Shown: piece after piece, positions 8,038 to 15,239 of the stretch
Numbering within the stretch: position 1 is the first letter of the stretch
Layout of the letters: each line of letters opens with the position of its first letter
Source of the DNA: Chryseobacterium sp. H1D6B
GTDB lineage: Bacteria > Bacteroidota > Bacteroidia > Flavobacteriales > Weeksellaceae
Assembly: GCF_029892445.1 (NCBI RefSeq)
Contig: NZ_JARXVJ010000001.1
Span: 1,488,001-1,552,000 of the forward strand
Direction: 5' to 3'
Length of the DNA stretch: 64,000 nucleotides
The notes under the pieces: generated by a model
The model's database searches: none
What the model saw: only the letters and a program-made list of their open reading frames with translations
What the model was told of the DNA's origin: nothing
Translations under genes and position numbers: made by a program

Positions 8038-9108
8038 TTATTTTAAAGTATTTACGTTATTTAAATCCTCAAACGCCTTAACCAATCTTGTAGAGAAAGT
8101 ATCTTCTCCTTTTCTTACCCAAACTCTTGGATCGTAGAACTTTTTGTTAGGCTTTTCTTCTCCATCAGGATTTCCGATCTGAGCTCTTAAATAATCGATA
8201 TTGTCAACCATGTAATCTCTAACGCCTTCTGTGTAAGCAAACTGAAGATCAGTGTCAATATTCATTTTGATAACTCCATAATCAATAGCCTCTCTGATCT
8301 CTTCTATAGTAGATCCTGAACCGCCATGGAATACAAAGTTTACCGGCTTATCTGCTGTTCCGAATTTCTCCTGAACATATTTTTGAGAGTTATCTAAGAT
8401 TTTTGGTGTAAGAACTACGTTTCCTGGCTTGTACACTCCGTGTACGTTACCAAAAGCAGCAGCGATCGTGAAGTTCTCAGAAATAGCTTTTAATTTTTCA
8501 TACGTGTAAGCTACATCTTCAGGCTGTGTATATAATTTAGAATTGTCAACATCAGAATTGTCAACACCGTCTTCTTCACCTCCTGTAACACCGATCTCAA
8601 CTTCTAAAGTCATCTGCATTTTAGCCATTCTTTCGAAATATCTAGCAGAAACCTCAAGGTTTTCTTCTAAAGGCTCTTCTGAAAGATCAAGCATATGAGA
8701 AGAATAAAGAGATTTTCCTGTCAGTTTGAAGAATTCTTCACTTGCATCTAATAATCCATCGATCCAAGGCAGTAATTTCTTTGCACAGTGGTCTGTATGT
8801 AAAATTACAGTAGCTCCGTAAGCTTCAGCAAGCGTGTGGATGTGTCTTGCACCGGCAATTGATCCTAAAATGGCAGATTTTTGACCGTCATTGCTCAATC
8901 CTTTTCCTGCATTAAAAGATGCTCCACCATTAGAAAACTGAATAATAACAGGAGAGTTTAGTTTTGCTGCAGTTTCCATAACAGCGTTTACATTGCTAGA
9001 ACCTATTACATTAACTGCAGGTAATGCAAATTTATTTTCTTTAGCATATTGGAAAATATCCGTAACTAACTGACCTGTGGCAACTCCTGCCGGAAAAATT
9101 CTGCTCAT
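8038..9108 (-). CDS. fbaA: Class II fructose-bisphosphate aldolase
   Basis: This zinc-dependent aldolase cleaves fructose-1,6-bisphosphate to dihydroxyacetone phosphate and glyceraldehyde-3-phosphate in glycolysis, and runs in reverse in gluconeogenesis. The 356-residue length fits the FbaA (class IIA) group. Visible motifs include the zinc-ligand region VILHTDHCAKKLLPW, the acidic loop LEVEIGVTGGEEDGVDN, and the phosphate-binding FVFHGGSGSTIEEI and IKMNIDTDLQ. The gene lies between nadK and accD on the same strand with its own 70-base upstream gap, so it may be separately transcribed. Confidence 0.96.
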   Translation of the reverse strand: MSRIFPAGVATGQLVTDIFQYAKENKFALPAVNVIGSSNVNAVMETAAKLNSPVIIQFSNGGASFNAGKGLSNDGQKSAILGSIAGARHIHTLAEAYGATVILHTDHCAKKLLPWIDGLLDASEEFFKLTGKSLYSSHMLDLSEEPLEENLEVSARYFERMAKMQMTLEVEIGVTGGEEDGVDNSDVDNSKLYTQPEDVAYTYEKLKAISENFTIAAAFGNVHGVYKPGNVVLTPKILDNSQKYVQEKFGTADKPVNFVFHGGSGSTIEEIREAIDYGVIKMNIDTDLQFAYTEGVRDYMVDNIDYLRAQIGNPDGEEKPNKKFYDPRVWVRKGEDTFSTRLVKAFEDLNNVNTLK

Positions 9109-9178
9109 GTTTTACTTTTTAATGTAATTATTAGGGTGTTTTTAATTTCGTGTAAAGGTAAGAAATTTTGATAAATTA

Positions 9179-10045
9179 CTAATTTCTTTTGTCCCGTCCC
9201 CAAAGTAGTTTCTGGCGGATGGTTTCGTAGAAACTCAGATTATTGGGCTGAACGAGAAGTATCTGAAAATCAGCCTTCTTTATAATGATCTCCCGGTCTG
9301 TTTCTATGTGTATCAATCTAGAGTCCAGTGAAAGTGAATACTGAGGTACCCGGCTTTCCACTTTAAATTTTATTTCAACTCTGTCATTTACGACCAAAGG
9401 CCTCACATTCAAATTATGAGGAGCGATGGGAGTAATTACAAAGTTTTGGTTGTTTGGAGAAATGATAGGCCCTCCGCAGCTTAAAGAATAAGCGGTAGAA
9501 CCGGTAGGGGTAGAAACGATGACGCCGTCTCCCCAGAATACATTTAAAAATTCATCATTTATATAAGAATCTACTGTAATCATTGATGTCGTTTCTTTCC
9601 TTGAAACAGTAACATCATTTAATGCATACGGGAAAAATTCGTCTGATCTGGGCGAAACTACTTCAATTACAGAACGGCGGCTAGTCTTTACATCTCCTTT
9701 TAAAATATCATCCAGTGCTTTGAATGCTTCTTCTTTTGTAAAGCTGGCCAAAAAACCTAATCTGCCGGTATTTACTCCTACGATCGGGATTTCAAGATCT
9801 TCTATGAACGTCAATGAATTTACAATCGTTCCATCACCGCCGAAAGTGAAAAAAAGATCCACTTCTTTGTCTATAAGATCCTGCTTGTTATTGAATGTTT
9901 CGAAAATTTTTGAGAACTGAAGAGCTTCAGCCATTGCATCATATAAAACAGATTTTACCCCTCTGTTTTCAAGTTCTGAAACAAATTTGCTTAAATATAA
10001 AAAAGTATCAAGATCTTTTTTCTGAGAATATATGGCTGCCTTCAT
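9179..10045 (-). CDS. nadK: NAD kinase
   Basis: NAD kinase phosphorylates NAD to NADP and is the only known route to NADP. The 288-residue product has the ATP-NAD kinase signature FTFGGDGTIVNSL (the GGDGT motif), the catalytic segment VGVNTGRLGFLA, and the second conserved block STPTGSTAYSLSCGGPI, followed by PIAPHNLNVRPLVV. It starts one base after the stop of the CBS-domain gene, so the two are translationally close and co-transcribed. The CBS protein/NAD kinase pairing recurs in Bacteroidota. Confidence 0.95.
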   Translation of the reverse strand: MKAAIYSQKKDLDTFLYLSKFVSELENRGVKSVLYDAMAEALQFSKIFETFNNKQDLIDKEVDLFFTFGGDGTIVNSLTFIEDLEIPIVGVNTGRLGFLASFTKEEAFKALDDILKGDVKTSRRSVIEVVSPRSDEFFPYALNDVTVSRKETTSMITVDSYINDEFLNVFWGDGVIVSTPTGSTAYSLSCGGPIISPNNQNFVITPIAPHNLNVRPLVVNDRVEIKFKVESRVPQYSLSLDSRLIHIETDREIIIKKADFQILLVQPNNLSFYETIRQKLLWGRDKRN

Positions 10046-10046
10046 G

Positions 10047-10697
10047 TTATATTTCTATGAATTTTTGTAAAAAACCAAACCGATCCTTAAATAGATCTGA
10101 TTTTTCATCAGAATAGTATTTTTCAACAATTCTATAATCATACCTGTCGAATGTTTCGTCAATAGAACCCAGGTTTTCATTGCTTATTTTTATCGTTACC
10201 TGTATCACTTCATCTGACATGAAGCTGATAAAAGCGCCATAAAATTTAGAATTATTGCTTTCAACGATATTTGCAATTTCTGTCATCGAATATTTTCTTG
10301 CAGGCGTTTCCACCGTAAGAATAGCTCCCGCCTCAGAAAATAAGGGATATCTTGAAAAATCCTGAAAAATATCTTCAGCACAGATGTATCCTAAATATTT
10401 TTCATTTTTATTGAGAACCGGAATTATATTAGAATTGAAAGTGTAAAACAAACGGATGCTGTCCATGATGTTGTTGTCTTCAAGAATAGCAAACCGTTCT
10501 ATCTGATGTTCAAGGTCTTTTAAGGTTCCTTCTGCATCGTCTAAAAACTCTTTAGCAATAGCTCCGTGAAAATGATTGGATTTTTTGATGAAAATATGGG
10601 AGTATCCAAAATCTTCTAATGTATTTCTTGCTGACTCTATAGAGTCAGTTAAATGAAAACATGGGAAATCTTTTGAGATATAGTCCTTGATAAACAT
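10047..10697 (-). CDS. CBS-domain protein upstream of nadK
   Basis: The 216-residue cytoplasmic protein has two CBS motifs in the first 130 residues (FHLTDSIESARNTLEDFGYSHIFIK; MDSIRLFYTFNSNIIPVLNK ... YLGYICAEDIF). CBS pairs usually bind adenine nucleotides and sense energy state. The rest (TVETPARKYSMTEIANIVESN ... IQVTIKI) resembles an ACT-like ligand fold. It sits one base ahead of nadK and may tune NAD kinase or a neighbouring step, but that link is inference from context only. Confidence 0.8.
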   Translation of the reverse strand: MFIKDYISKDFPCFHLTDSIESARNTLEDFGYSHIFIKKSNHFHGAIAKEFLDDAEGTLKDLEHQIERFAILEDNNIMDSIRLFYTFNSNIIPVLNKNEKYLGYICAEDIFQDFSRYPLFSEAGAILTVETPARKYSMTEIANIVESNNSKFYGAFISFMSDEVIQVTIKISNENLGSIDETFDRYDYRIVEKYYSDEKSDLFKDRFGFLQKFIEI

Positions 10698-10782
10698 TGT
10701 GCTAATTTATAAAAAATTAAATGAAACCTTTTCTTTCTATCTTAGTTTTTTTTAGAAAAGTCGAAAAAAATGAAGTAAAAAT

Positions 10783-10812
10783 TTGTTTGAGTTTAAAAAA
10801 AAAGTATCTTTG
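10783..10812 (+). promoter_or_regulatory. Full Bacteroidota promoter (TTG-N19-TATCTTTG) with no ORF behind it
   Basis: TTG at 10783-10785 is followed after exactly 19 bases by TATCTTTG at 10805-10812. This is a complete -33/-7 promoter. It points rightward, where only the 3' end of a minus-strand gene follows. Confidence 0.65.
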
Positions 10813-10817
10813 TCGCC

Positions 10818-10886
10818 TTTCATTTTTACTTTTTATTAGATTTATTTCAAACTGCACTGTCTTTTAGACATATGCAGTTTTTTTAT
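10818..10886 (+). ncRNA. Candidate small RNA of about 70 nt
   Basis: A full promoter ends at 10812, so transcription should begin near 10818. About 35 bases later lies a strong hairpin: AAACTGCA at 10849-10856 pairs with TGCAGTTT at 10873-10880, with an inner TGTC/GACA pair. It is followed directly by a T-run (TTTTTTTATTTT), a classic Rho-independent terminator on this strand. No open reading frame fits in between. The predicted transcript would be about 70 nt and its end would touch the antisense of the last codons of the RNA methyltransferase gene. The function is unknown. Confidence 0.5.
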
Positions 10887-11413
10887 TTTAGGGCCTTTGC
10901 AAACTCCCACATCACAATTCCACCGCATACACTTACGTTTAAAGAATGCTTTGTTCCTAACTGTGGAATTTCTAAGAAAACATCAATATTATCCAGTGCT
11001 TCATCACTGATGCCTTCTACTTCATTACCAAGAATTAAAGCATATTTTTTAGCTTTATCGATGGTGAAATCTGTGAATATCTGACTGTTAGAAGTCTGTT
11101 CGATCCCGATAATTTCAAAGCCTTTTCTTTTTAGATCACTAATAGCTGCGTTAATATCCTTTTCATATCCCCAGTCTACACTTTCTGTAGCTCCTAATGC
11201 CGCTTTATGAATTTCACGGTGGGGAGGCTGTGGCGTGATGCCGCATAGAATTATTTTTTCAATCAGAAATGCATCTGCCGTTCTGAACGTAGCACCCACA
11301 TTGTGCATGCTTCTTATGTTGTCTAAAATGATGACCAATGGGATTTTCTCAACTTTCTTAAATGTTTCTACATCTATCCTGTTAAGCTCTTCCAGTTTTA
11401 GTTTATGTACCAA
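10883..11413 (-). CDS. SpoU/TrmH-family RNA 2'-O-methyltransferase
   Basis: The 176-residue product is a short SPOUT methyltransferase with the three trefoil-knot motifs: IILDNIRSMHNVGATFRTADA, KYALILGNEVEGIS and LEIPQLGTKHSLNVSVCGGIVMWE. These enzymes methylate ribose in tRNA or rRNA using S-adenosylmethionine. It lacks the extra N-terminal RNA-binding domain of RlmB-type enzymes, so it resembles short TrmH/TrmL-like members; the target RNA cannot be named. The stop codon overlaps the T-run of the plus-strand terminator of the candidate small RNA. Confidence 0.88.
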   Translation of the reverse strand: MVHKLKLEELNRIDVETFKKVEKIPLVIILDNIRSMHNVGATFRTADAFLIEKIILCGITPQPPHREIHKAALGATESVDWGYEKDINAAISDLKRKGFEIIGIEQTSNSQIFTDFTIDKAKKYALILGNEVEGISDEALDNIDVFLEIPQLGTKHSLNVSVCGGIVMWEFAKALK

Positions 11414-11417
11414 TATA

Positions 11418-12038
11418 TTATTTTGTAGAGATTAATTTTCCGTTTTTATATACTTCTGTTTTTTCTATGCTTCCGTCTTCACGGTAATGGACTCTGGTTC
11501 CGTTCCATTCGTTATTGGCGAATTCTGTTTCGCGCTGTAGTTTTCCAGAGGGATAAAGAAGTTTCCATTTTCCAGCAGCAATACCGTTTTCATAGTATCC
11601 GATCTGTTTTACAGATTTTCCGTTTTCATAAAAGGTTTTGCTTTCTCCGTCCAGTTTTCCGAACTTATAATTTGAAACTTCTGTAACGGTGCCTGCCGGA
11701 GAATAAAAAGTGCCTGTGGAGCTGTTATCATAGACGTTTTTCTCACCGTTTCTGAAAACTTCCTTGCCGGTTAAGATTCCGTTCTTATCATGATAAGTCC
11801 ATTCTTTTACTTTATATCCTTTTTTATATTCTCCTTTTGCCTGTTCTTTTCCGTTTTCAAAGTAGAATACAGCATCACCTTCCAATTTACCCTTTTTCCA
11901 TTCAGCAGCTTCTTTTACCTGTCCGTTTTCATAGAATTGTTTGCAGAGCCCTTCTTGAAGTCCGTCTTTAAATCCGCAGGGTTTTTGTGCGGCTATTGAT
12001 GAAAAAGAGAGAACTGCTAGTAAGATAATGTATTTCAT
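11418..12038 (-). CDS. Exported YwqK-like MORN-variant repeat protein
   Basis: The 206-residue product starts MKYIILLAVLSFSSIAAQ, a signal peptide, so it is exported. The rest consists of about seven repeats of the form YENGQ.KE...KKGKLEG..., the MORN-variant repeat of YwqK proteins (for example FYENGQVKEAAEWKKGKLEG and YYENGIAAGKWKLLYPSGKL). These repeats form extended beta sheets; 'antitoxin' labels given to such proteins are not supported here. An upstream extension of the frame lacks a signal peptide, so the ATG at 12038 is chosen. Its -7 box lies 15 bases away at 12053-12060. Confidence 0.85.
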   Translation of the reverse strand: MKYIILLAVLSFSSIAAQKPCGFKDGLQEGLCKQFYENGQVKEAAEWKKGKLEGDAVFYFENGKEQAKGEYKKGYKVKEWTYHDKNGILTGKEVFRNGEKNVYDNSSTGTFYSPAGTVTEVSNYKFGKLDGESKTFYENGKSVKQIGYYENGIAAGKWKLLYPSGKLQRETEFANNEWNGTRVHYREDGSIEKTEVYKNGKLISTK

Positions 12039-12052
12039 AGTTCTTTTTGGGT

Positions 12053-12060
12053 CAAAAATA
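12053..12060 (-). promoter_or_regulatory. -7 box (TATTTTTG) for the YwqK-like gene
   Basis: Read on the minus strand this is TATTTTTG, 14 bases before the ATG at 12038. It is back to back with a plus-strand box at 12071-12078. Confidence 0.55.
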
Positions 12061-12070
12061 ATAAAATAGT

Positions 12071-12078
12071 TATATTTG
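12071..12078 (+). promoter_or_regulatory. -7 box (TATATTTG) for the gene at 12103
   Basis: TATATTTG matches TAnnTTTG and lies 24 bases before the ATG at 12103. It supports that start over an upstream TTG that overlaps the box. Confidence 0.6.
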
Positions 12079-12102
12079 AATAAAACTATTCTATTATTAT
12101 CT

Positions 12103-12702
12103 ATGAAAAAAGTATTTGCTTTTATGATATTGATTTGTGTTTTTATATCTTCAAAAGCACAAAACACCTACTATCCGCAGGCATTTTTTGATAAAAAACT
12201 GGCTCAGACCATGATCGGTTTCGGGAACTCTACGATTGAAGGAGTGGCTTCCACAAAACAAAAAACCGCTTGGGGTATTAAACCGCTGCTTGCAGAAAAA
12301 CATTATGCTCCGAAAGGAACTGTTGTGATGCTTTTTCCTGTAACTCCTTATTTTGAGGAATTTTATAACATGAGGAGAAAGTATGAAAACAAGAAAACAA
12401 CTGTCTATATGTCTGAAGAGGCTTTTAAATACAGAATTGAAGCACTGACGGACGATCACGGACGATTTAAGTTTGAAAAGCTGAAACCTGGAAAATATTA
12501 TCTGGAAACGATCGTAAACTTTACAGCTACAGCAAGCTACCAGCAGAAGACCGGGCAGTCTGACGCATACAATGCTTATGGAGGATATTTATACTCCACA
12601 CCAATATACCAGACGTTTTTCTACGGCTATTCTTCCGGGAACCGGGAAAGCAAATTTGTAGAAATAAAGCAGGACGGCGAATTAAAAGAGATCAACCTTT
12701 AG
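12103..12702 (+). CDS. Exported protein with carboxypeptidase-regulatory-like fold
   Basis: The 199-residue product begins with a signal peptide (MKKVFAFMILICVFISSKAQ) and should be periplasmic or surface-exposed. The segment LTDDHGRFKFEKLKPGKYYLE, near residues 115-135, is the typical end of a prealbumin-like or carboxypeptidase-regulatory-like beta sandwich. No catalytic residues are seen. The ATG at 12103 is chosen because it gives a clean signal peptide and follows a -7 box. The 3' end overlaps the converging bestrophin gene by 11 bases. The function is unknown. Confidence 0.75.
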   Translation: MKKVFAFMILICVFISSKAQNTYYPQAFFDKKLAQTMIGFGNSTIEGVASTKQKTAWGIKPLLAEKHYAPKGTVVMLFPVTPYFEEFYNMRRKYENKKTTVYMSEEAFKYRIEALTDDHGRFKFEKLKPGKYYLETIVNFTATASYQQKTGQSDAYNAYGGYLYSTPIYQTFFYGYSSGNRESKFVEIKQDGELKEINL

Positions 12703-13588
12703 GGTTGATCTTTTTTAACCCCATGATCTGGTGGACGCTTTTCTCAATATTCTGTGCTAAAGCCTCCATTGGGATATCATTTTCATCATTGTTAAAAGGA
12801 TCTTCAATCTCTTCAGCGATAAGTTCCAGACTCATTAAAACATAATACACAAAAACCGTCAGAGGAATCATTAAAAGACCGATGCTGATTACATAAGCTA
12901 CGGGCAGCGCAAGAACATACAGGATGATGAATTTCTTTACAAATGATGAGTAAGAATAGGGAATGGGCGTGTTTTTTATTCTTTCACATCCTCCGCATAC
13001 GTCAAGAAAACCTGAAAGCTGGGTATCTAAATACAGCATTTCTATATCTGAGATCTTGCCTTCTTTTTTCAACTGGTTAAGTTTGTGGGACAAAAGAATA
13101 ATAATTTCACTCGGACCATGGTGTTTCAATGATTTTTCTATTTCAGAATAATCTTCATCCAAAGCCAGCCTTGTAGATTCACGGGAAAGATGTTTGGCCA
13201 AAAAATGGGGAAAGAATTTTAAATATCTAGCAATCTGCTCTGCACTCTGTCTGTCGTCCTCAAGAATGGTGTTGATCTTGACGGCAAAATTACGGGTATC
13301 ATTCACCAGTTTTCCCCAAAGTTTTCTTCCTTCCCACCATCTGTCATACGCAGTGTTTGTCCTGAAAACCAATAATAAAGAAAGAACAAAACCCAGCAGG
13401 GAATGGATCATTCCTATATTACTCACTCCAGATTTTGAATTGAGATGTAAATATTCCACTTCCAGATATTCAATCCCGTAAGAGTATATTCCCACCAGCA
13501 TCATCGTTGGGAAAAGAATTTTCATCGTGTCGCTTTTATGCAGGCTGAACAGGATTTTCAGGAAATGTTTGGTGTTATAGACTCTCAT
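12692..13588 (-). CDS. Bestrophin-family chloride/anion channel
   Basis: The 298-residue membrane protein belongs to the bestrophin (YneE) family of pentameric anion channels. The first half has two hydrophobic stretches and the family signature LLVFRTNTAYDRWWEGRKLWGKLVNDTRNFA near residues 75-105. Further conserved features are the helix FIILYVLALPVAYV and, near the C-terminus, LELIAEEIEDPFNNDENDI, the acidic cluster that in animal bestrophins binds calcium. The ATG at 13588 follows a -7 box at 13606-13613. It overlaps the converging gene's end by 11 bases. Confidence 0.9.
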   Translation of the reverse strand: MRVYNTKHFLKILFSLHKSDTMKILFPTMMLVGIYSYGIEYLEVEYLHLNSKSGVSNIGMIHSLLGFVLSLLLVFRTNTAYDRWWEGRKLWGKLVNDTRNFAVKINTILEDDRQSAEQIARYLKFFPHFLAKHLSRESTRLALDEDYSEIEKSLKHHGPSEIIILLSHKLNQLKKEGKISDIEMLYLDTQLSGFLDVCGGCERIKNTPIPYSYSSFVKKFIILYVLALPVAYVISIGLLMIPLTVFVYYVLMSLELIAEEIEDPFNNDENDIPMEALAQNIEKSVHQIMGLKKINPKG

Positions 13589-13605
13589 AAATTTTCTTAG
13601 TGATA

Positions 13606-13613
13606 CAAAGATA
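13606..13613 (-). promoter_or_regulatory. -7 box (TATCTTTG) for the bestrophin gene
   Basis: Read on the minus strand, TATCTTTG lies 17 bases before the ATG at 13588. Confidence 0.6.
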
Positions 13614-13670
13614 AATTTTTATAAATTTCAAAAAAAGCCTATTTTTATTTCGCACTAAATTAACAGACAG

Positions 13671-14543
13671 ATGATTCTCGAAAAAGTAGATGTTGTAAAC
13701 GATATAAGTAAAGAAGACTTTCAGAAAAACTATTTCAAAAAGAAAAAGCCTCTTTTGATCAAAAACTTTGCAGACCGTTGGGATGCTTTTGATAAATGGA
13801 ATCTTGCCTATATTCGAGAAAAGGCTGGGGAGCAGGAAGTTCCCTTGTATGATAACAAACCCGCGAATGCCTCTAAAAGTTCAGATGCGCCCGTAACGAA
13901 GATGAAAATGAAAGACTATATCGATACGATAAAGAGCAGGCCGTCTGACCTGCGTATTTTCTTTTACATTATTACAGACAGGCTTCCGGAGTTGTTAAAA
14001 AACTTCACCTATCCGGATCTGGGGATTAAATTTTTCAAAAGACTGCCCACTTTGTTCTTCGGGGGAAGCGAAGCGCATGTATTGATGCATTATGACGTGG
14101 ATCTGGGTGATTTTCTCCACATTCATTTTGAAGGAAAAAAGAGAATTCTGCTCTTTGACCAGAAGCAGTCGGCTTTTTTATATAAAGTTCCGCTGTCGGT
14201 TCATACTATTTATGATGTTGATTATGAAAATCCGGATTATGAAAAATTCCCTGCTTTACAGTATGCAGAGGGTATTGAGATCTTCATGGAACATGGCGAC
14301 GCTCTTTTTATTCCGGGAGCTTTCTGGCATTTCAACAGATATCTGGAACCTGGATTTTCAATGTCGCTCCGGGCACTTCCCAATAAGCCGAAAGTCTTTG
14401 CCAATATGCTTTATCATGTTTTCATCATGAGATACACCGATAAAATTCTCCGAAAAATATTTAAATCAAAATGGGTAGACTATAAACAGAAATGGGCTTA
14501 TAGAAAAAGCATGGAAGCTTTAGAAAAGCATTTAAAAAAGTAA
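13671..14543 (+). CDS. Cupin-like (JmjC-type) Fe(II)/2-oxoglutarate oxygenase
   Basis: The 290-residue cytoplasmic protein has the Cupin_8/JmjC architecture. An N-terminal helix region (KKKPLLIKNFADRWDAFDKW) precedes a jelly-roll core. The probable metal ligands are the HxD motif in LMHYDVDLGDFLHIHFEGKKR and the distal His in GDALFIPGAFWHFNRYLE. Family members hydroxylate proteins or small molecules with oxygen and 2-oxoglutarate; the substrate is not predictable. The gene stands alone between bestrophin (divergent) and a converging GNAT gene 20 bases away. Confidence 0.85.
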   Translation: MILEKVDVVNDISKEDFQKNYFKKKKPLLIKNFADRWDAFDKWNLAYIREKAGEQEVPLYDNKPANASKSSDAPVTKMKMKDYIDTIKSRPSDLRIFFYIITDRLPELLKNFTYPDLGIKFFKRLPTLFFGGSEAHVLMHYDVDLGDFLHIHFEGKKRILLFDQKQSAFLYKVPLSVHTIYDVDYENPDYEKFPALQYAEGIEIFMEHGDALFIPGAFWHFNRYLEPGFSMSLRALPNKPKVFANMLYHVFIMRYTDKILRKIFKSKWVDYKQKWAYRKSMEALEKHLKK

Positions 14544-14562
14544 AAAATAATCGTGAAGCTGT

Positions 14563-15093
14563 TTATTCATTAATAAGCCCAAAGATTGTGGCGTCTACAA
14601 ACTTTCCTTTCTCAAAGAAAAAATCACGCATCGTTCCCTCTTCCTTAAAGCCCGCCGCAAGCAGCAGTTTTTCAGAAGAAGTATTTGCAGGGTCAATCAG
14701 GGCTTCAATACGATGAAGTTTCATGGTTTCAAAACCAAATGCCAGAATAGGCTTAATCGCTTCCTTCATGTAAGATTTTCTCCAGAATTTCGGATTAAGT
14801 TCATACCCGACTTCGGCTTTAAAATGTTCAGAAAACCAGTTGTGATAGCCGCATGTTCCAATAACTTTCTTCTCAGATTTTAGTTCCAGAGCCCAGCGGA
14901 AACCTTTTCCTTTTTCAAACTCATTATTGAAATGATGAATGATTTTTTTCGATTCTTCTAACGTTTTAAATGTTTCCAGATCATAGTATTCCATTACTTC
15001 ATCTAAAGAAAAGTATTCAAACAGATCTTCAGAATCTTCAATGGCAAGCTGGCGCAGGATAAGTCTTTCGGTCTCTAAAATGGGATAATCCAC
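14563..15093 (-). CDS. GNAT-family N-acetyltransferase (RimJ-like)
   Basis: The 176-residue product matches the Acetyltransf_3 group related to RimJ/RimL, which acetylate the N-terminus of ribosomal proteins, and to antibiotic or small-molecule acetyltransferases. It begins with the typical LETERLILRQLAIEDSEDLFEYF. Later come WALELKSEKKVIGTCGYHNW and EVGYELNPKFWRKSYMKEAI, where the acetyl-CoA pyrophosphate loop lies, and ALIDPANTSSEKLLLAAGFKEEG. The substrate cannot be told. The gene is monocistronic and converges on the cupin-like gene. Confidence 0.9.
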   Translation of the reverse strand: MDYPILETERLILRQLAIEDSEDLFEYFSLDEVMEYYDLETFKTLEESKKIIHHFNNEFEKGKGFRWALELKSEKKVIGTCGYHNWFSEHFKAEVGYELNPKFWRKSYMKEAIKPILAFGFETMKLHRIEALIDPANTSSEKLLLAAGFKEEGTMRDFFFEKGKFVDATIFGLINE

Positions 15094-15215
15094 TGCTTTT
15101 ATTTTATTGAAAATTACAATAAATATTTTACTGCTGAAATGAATTTAAGTAAAAGCCCGGTTTTTATGAAAAAGATTAATTTTTAAACAAATTTCCTAAC
15201 CCTGATTTTATTTTT

Positions 15216-15223
15216 TAAATTTG
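15216..15223 (+). promoter_or_regulatory. -7 box (TAAATTTG) for mutS
   Basis: TAAATTTG fits TAnnTTTG and ends 16 bases before the mutS ATG. Confidence 0.5.
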
Positions 15224-15239
15224 GGGTTGATTTTTTATT

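Noticed and set aside
11418..12038. Toxin-antitoxin role of the YwqK-like repeat protein
   Set aside because: The antitoxin label comes from annotation habit; this protein has a signal peptide and no toxin partner beside it.
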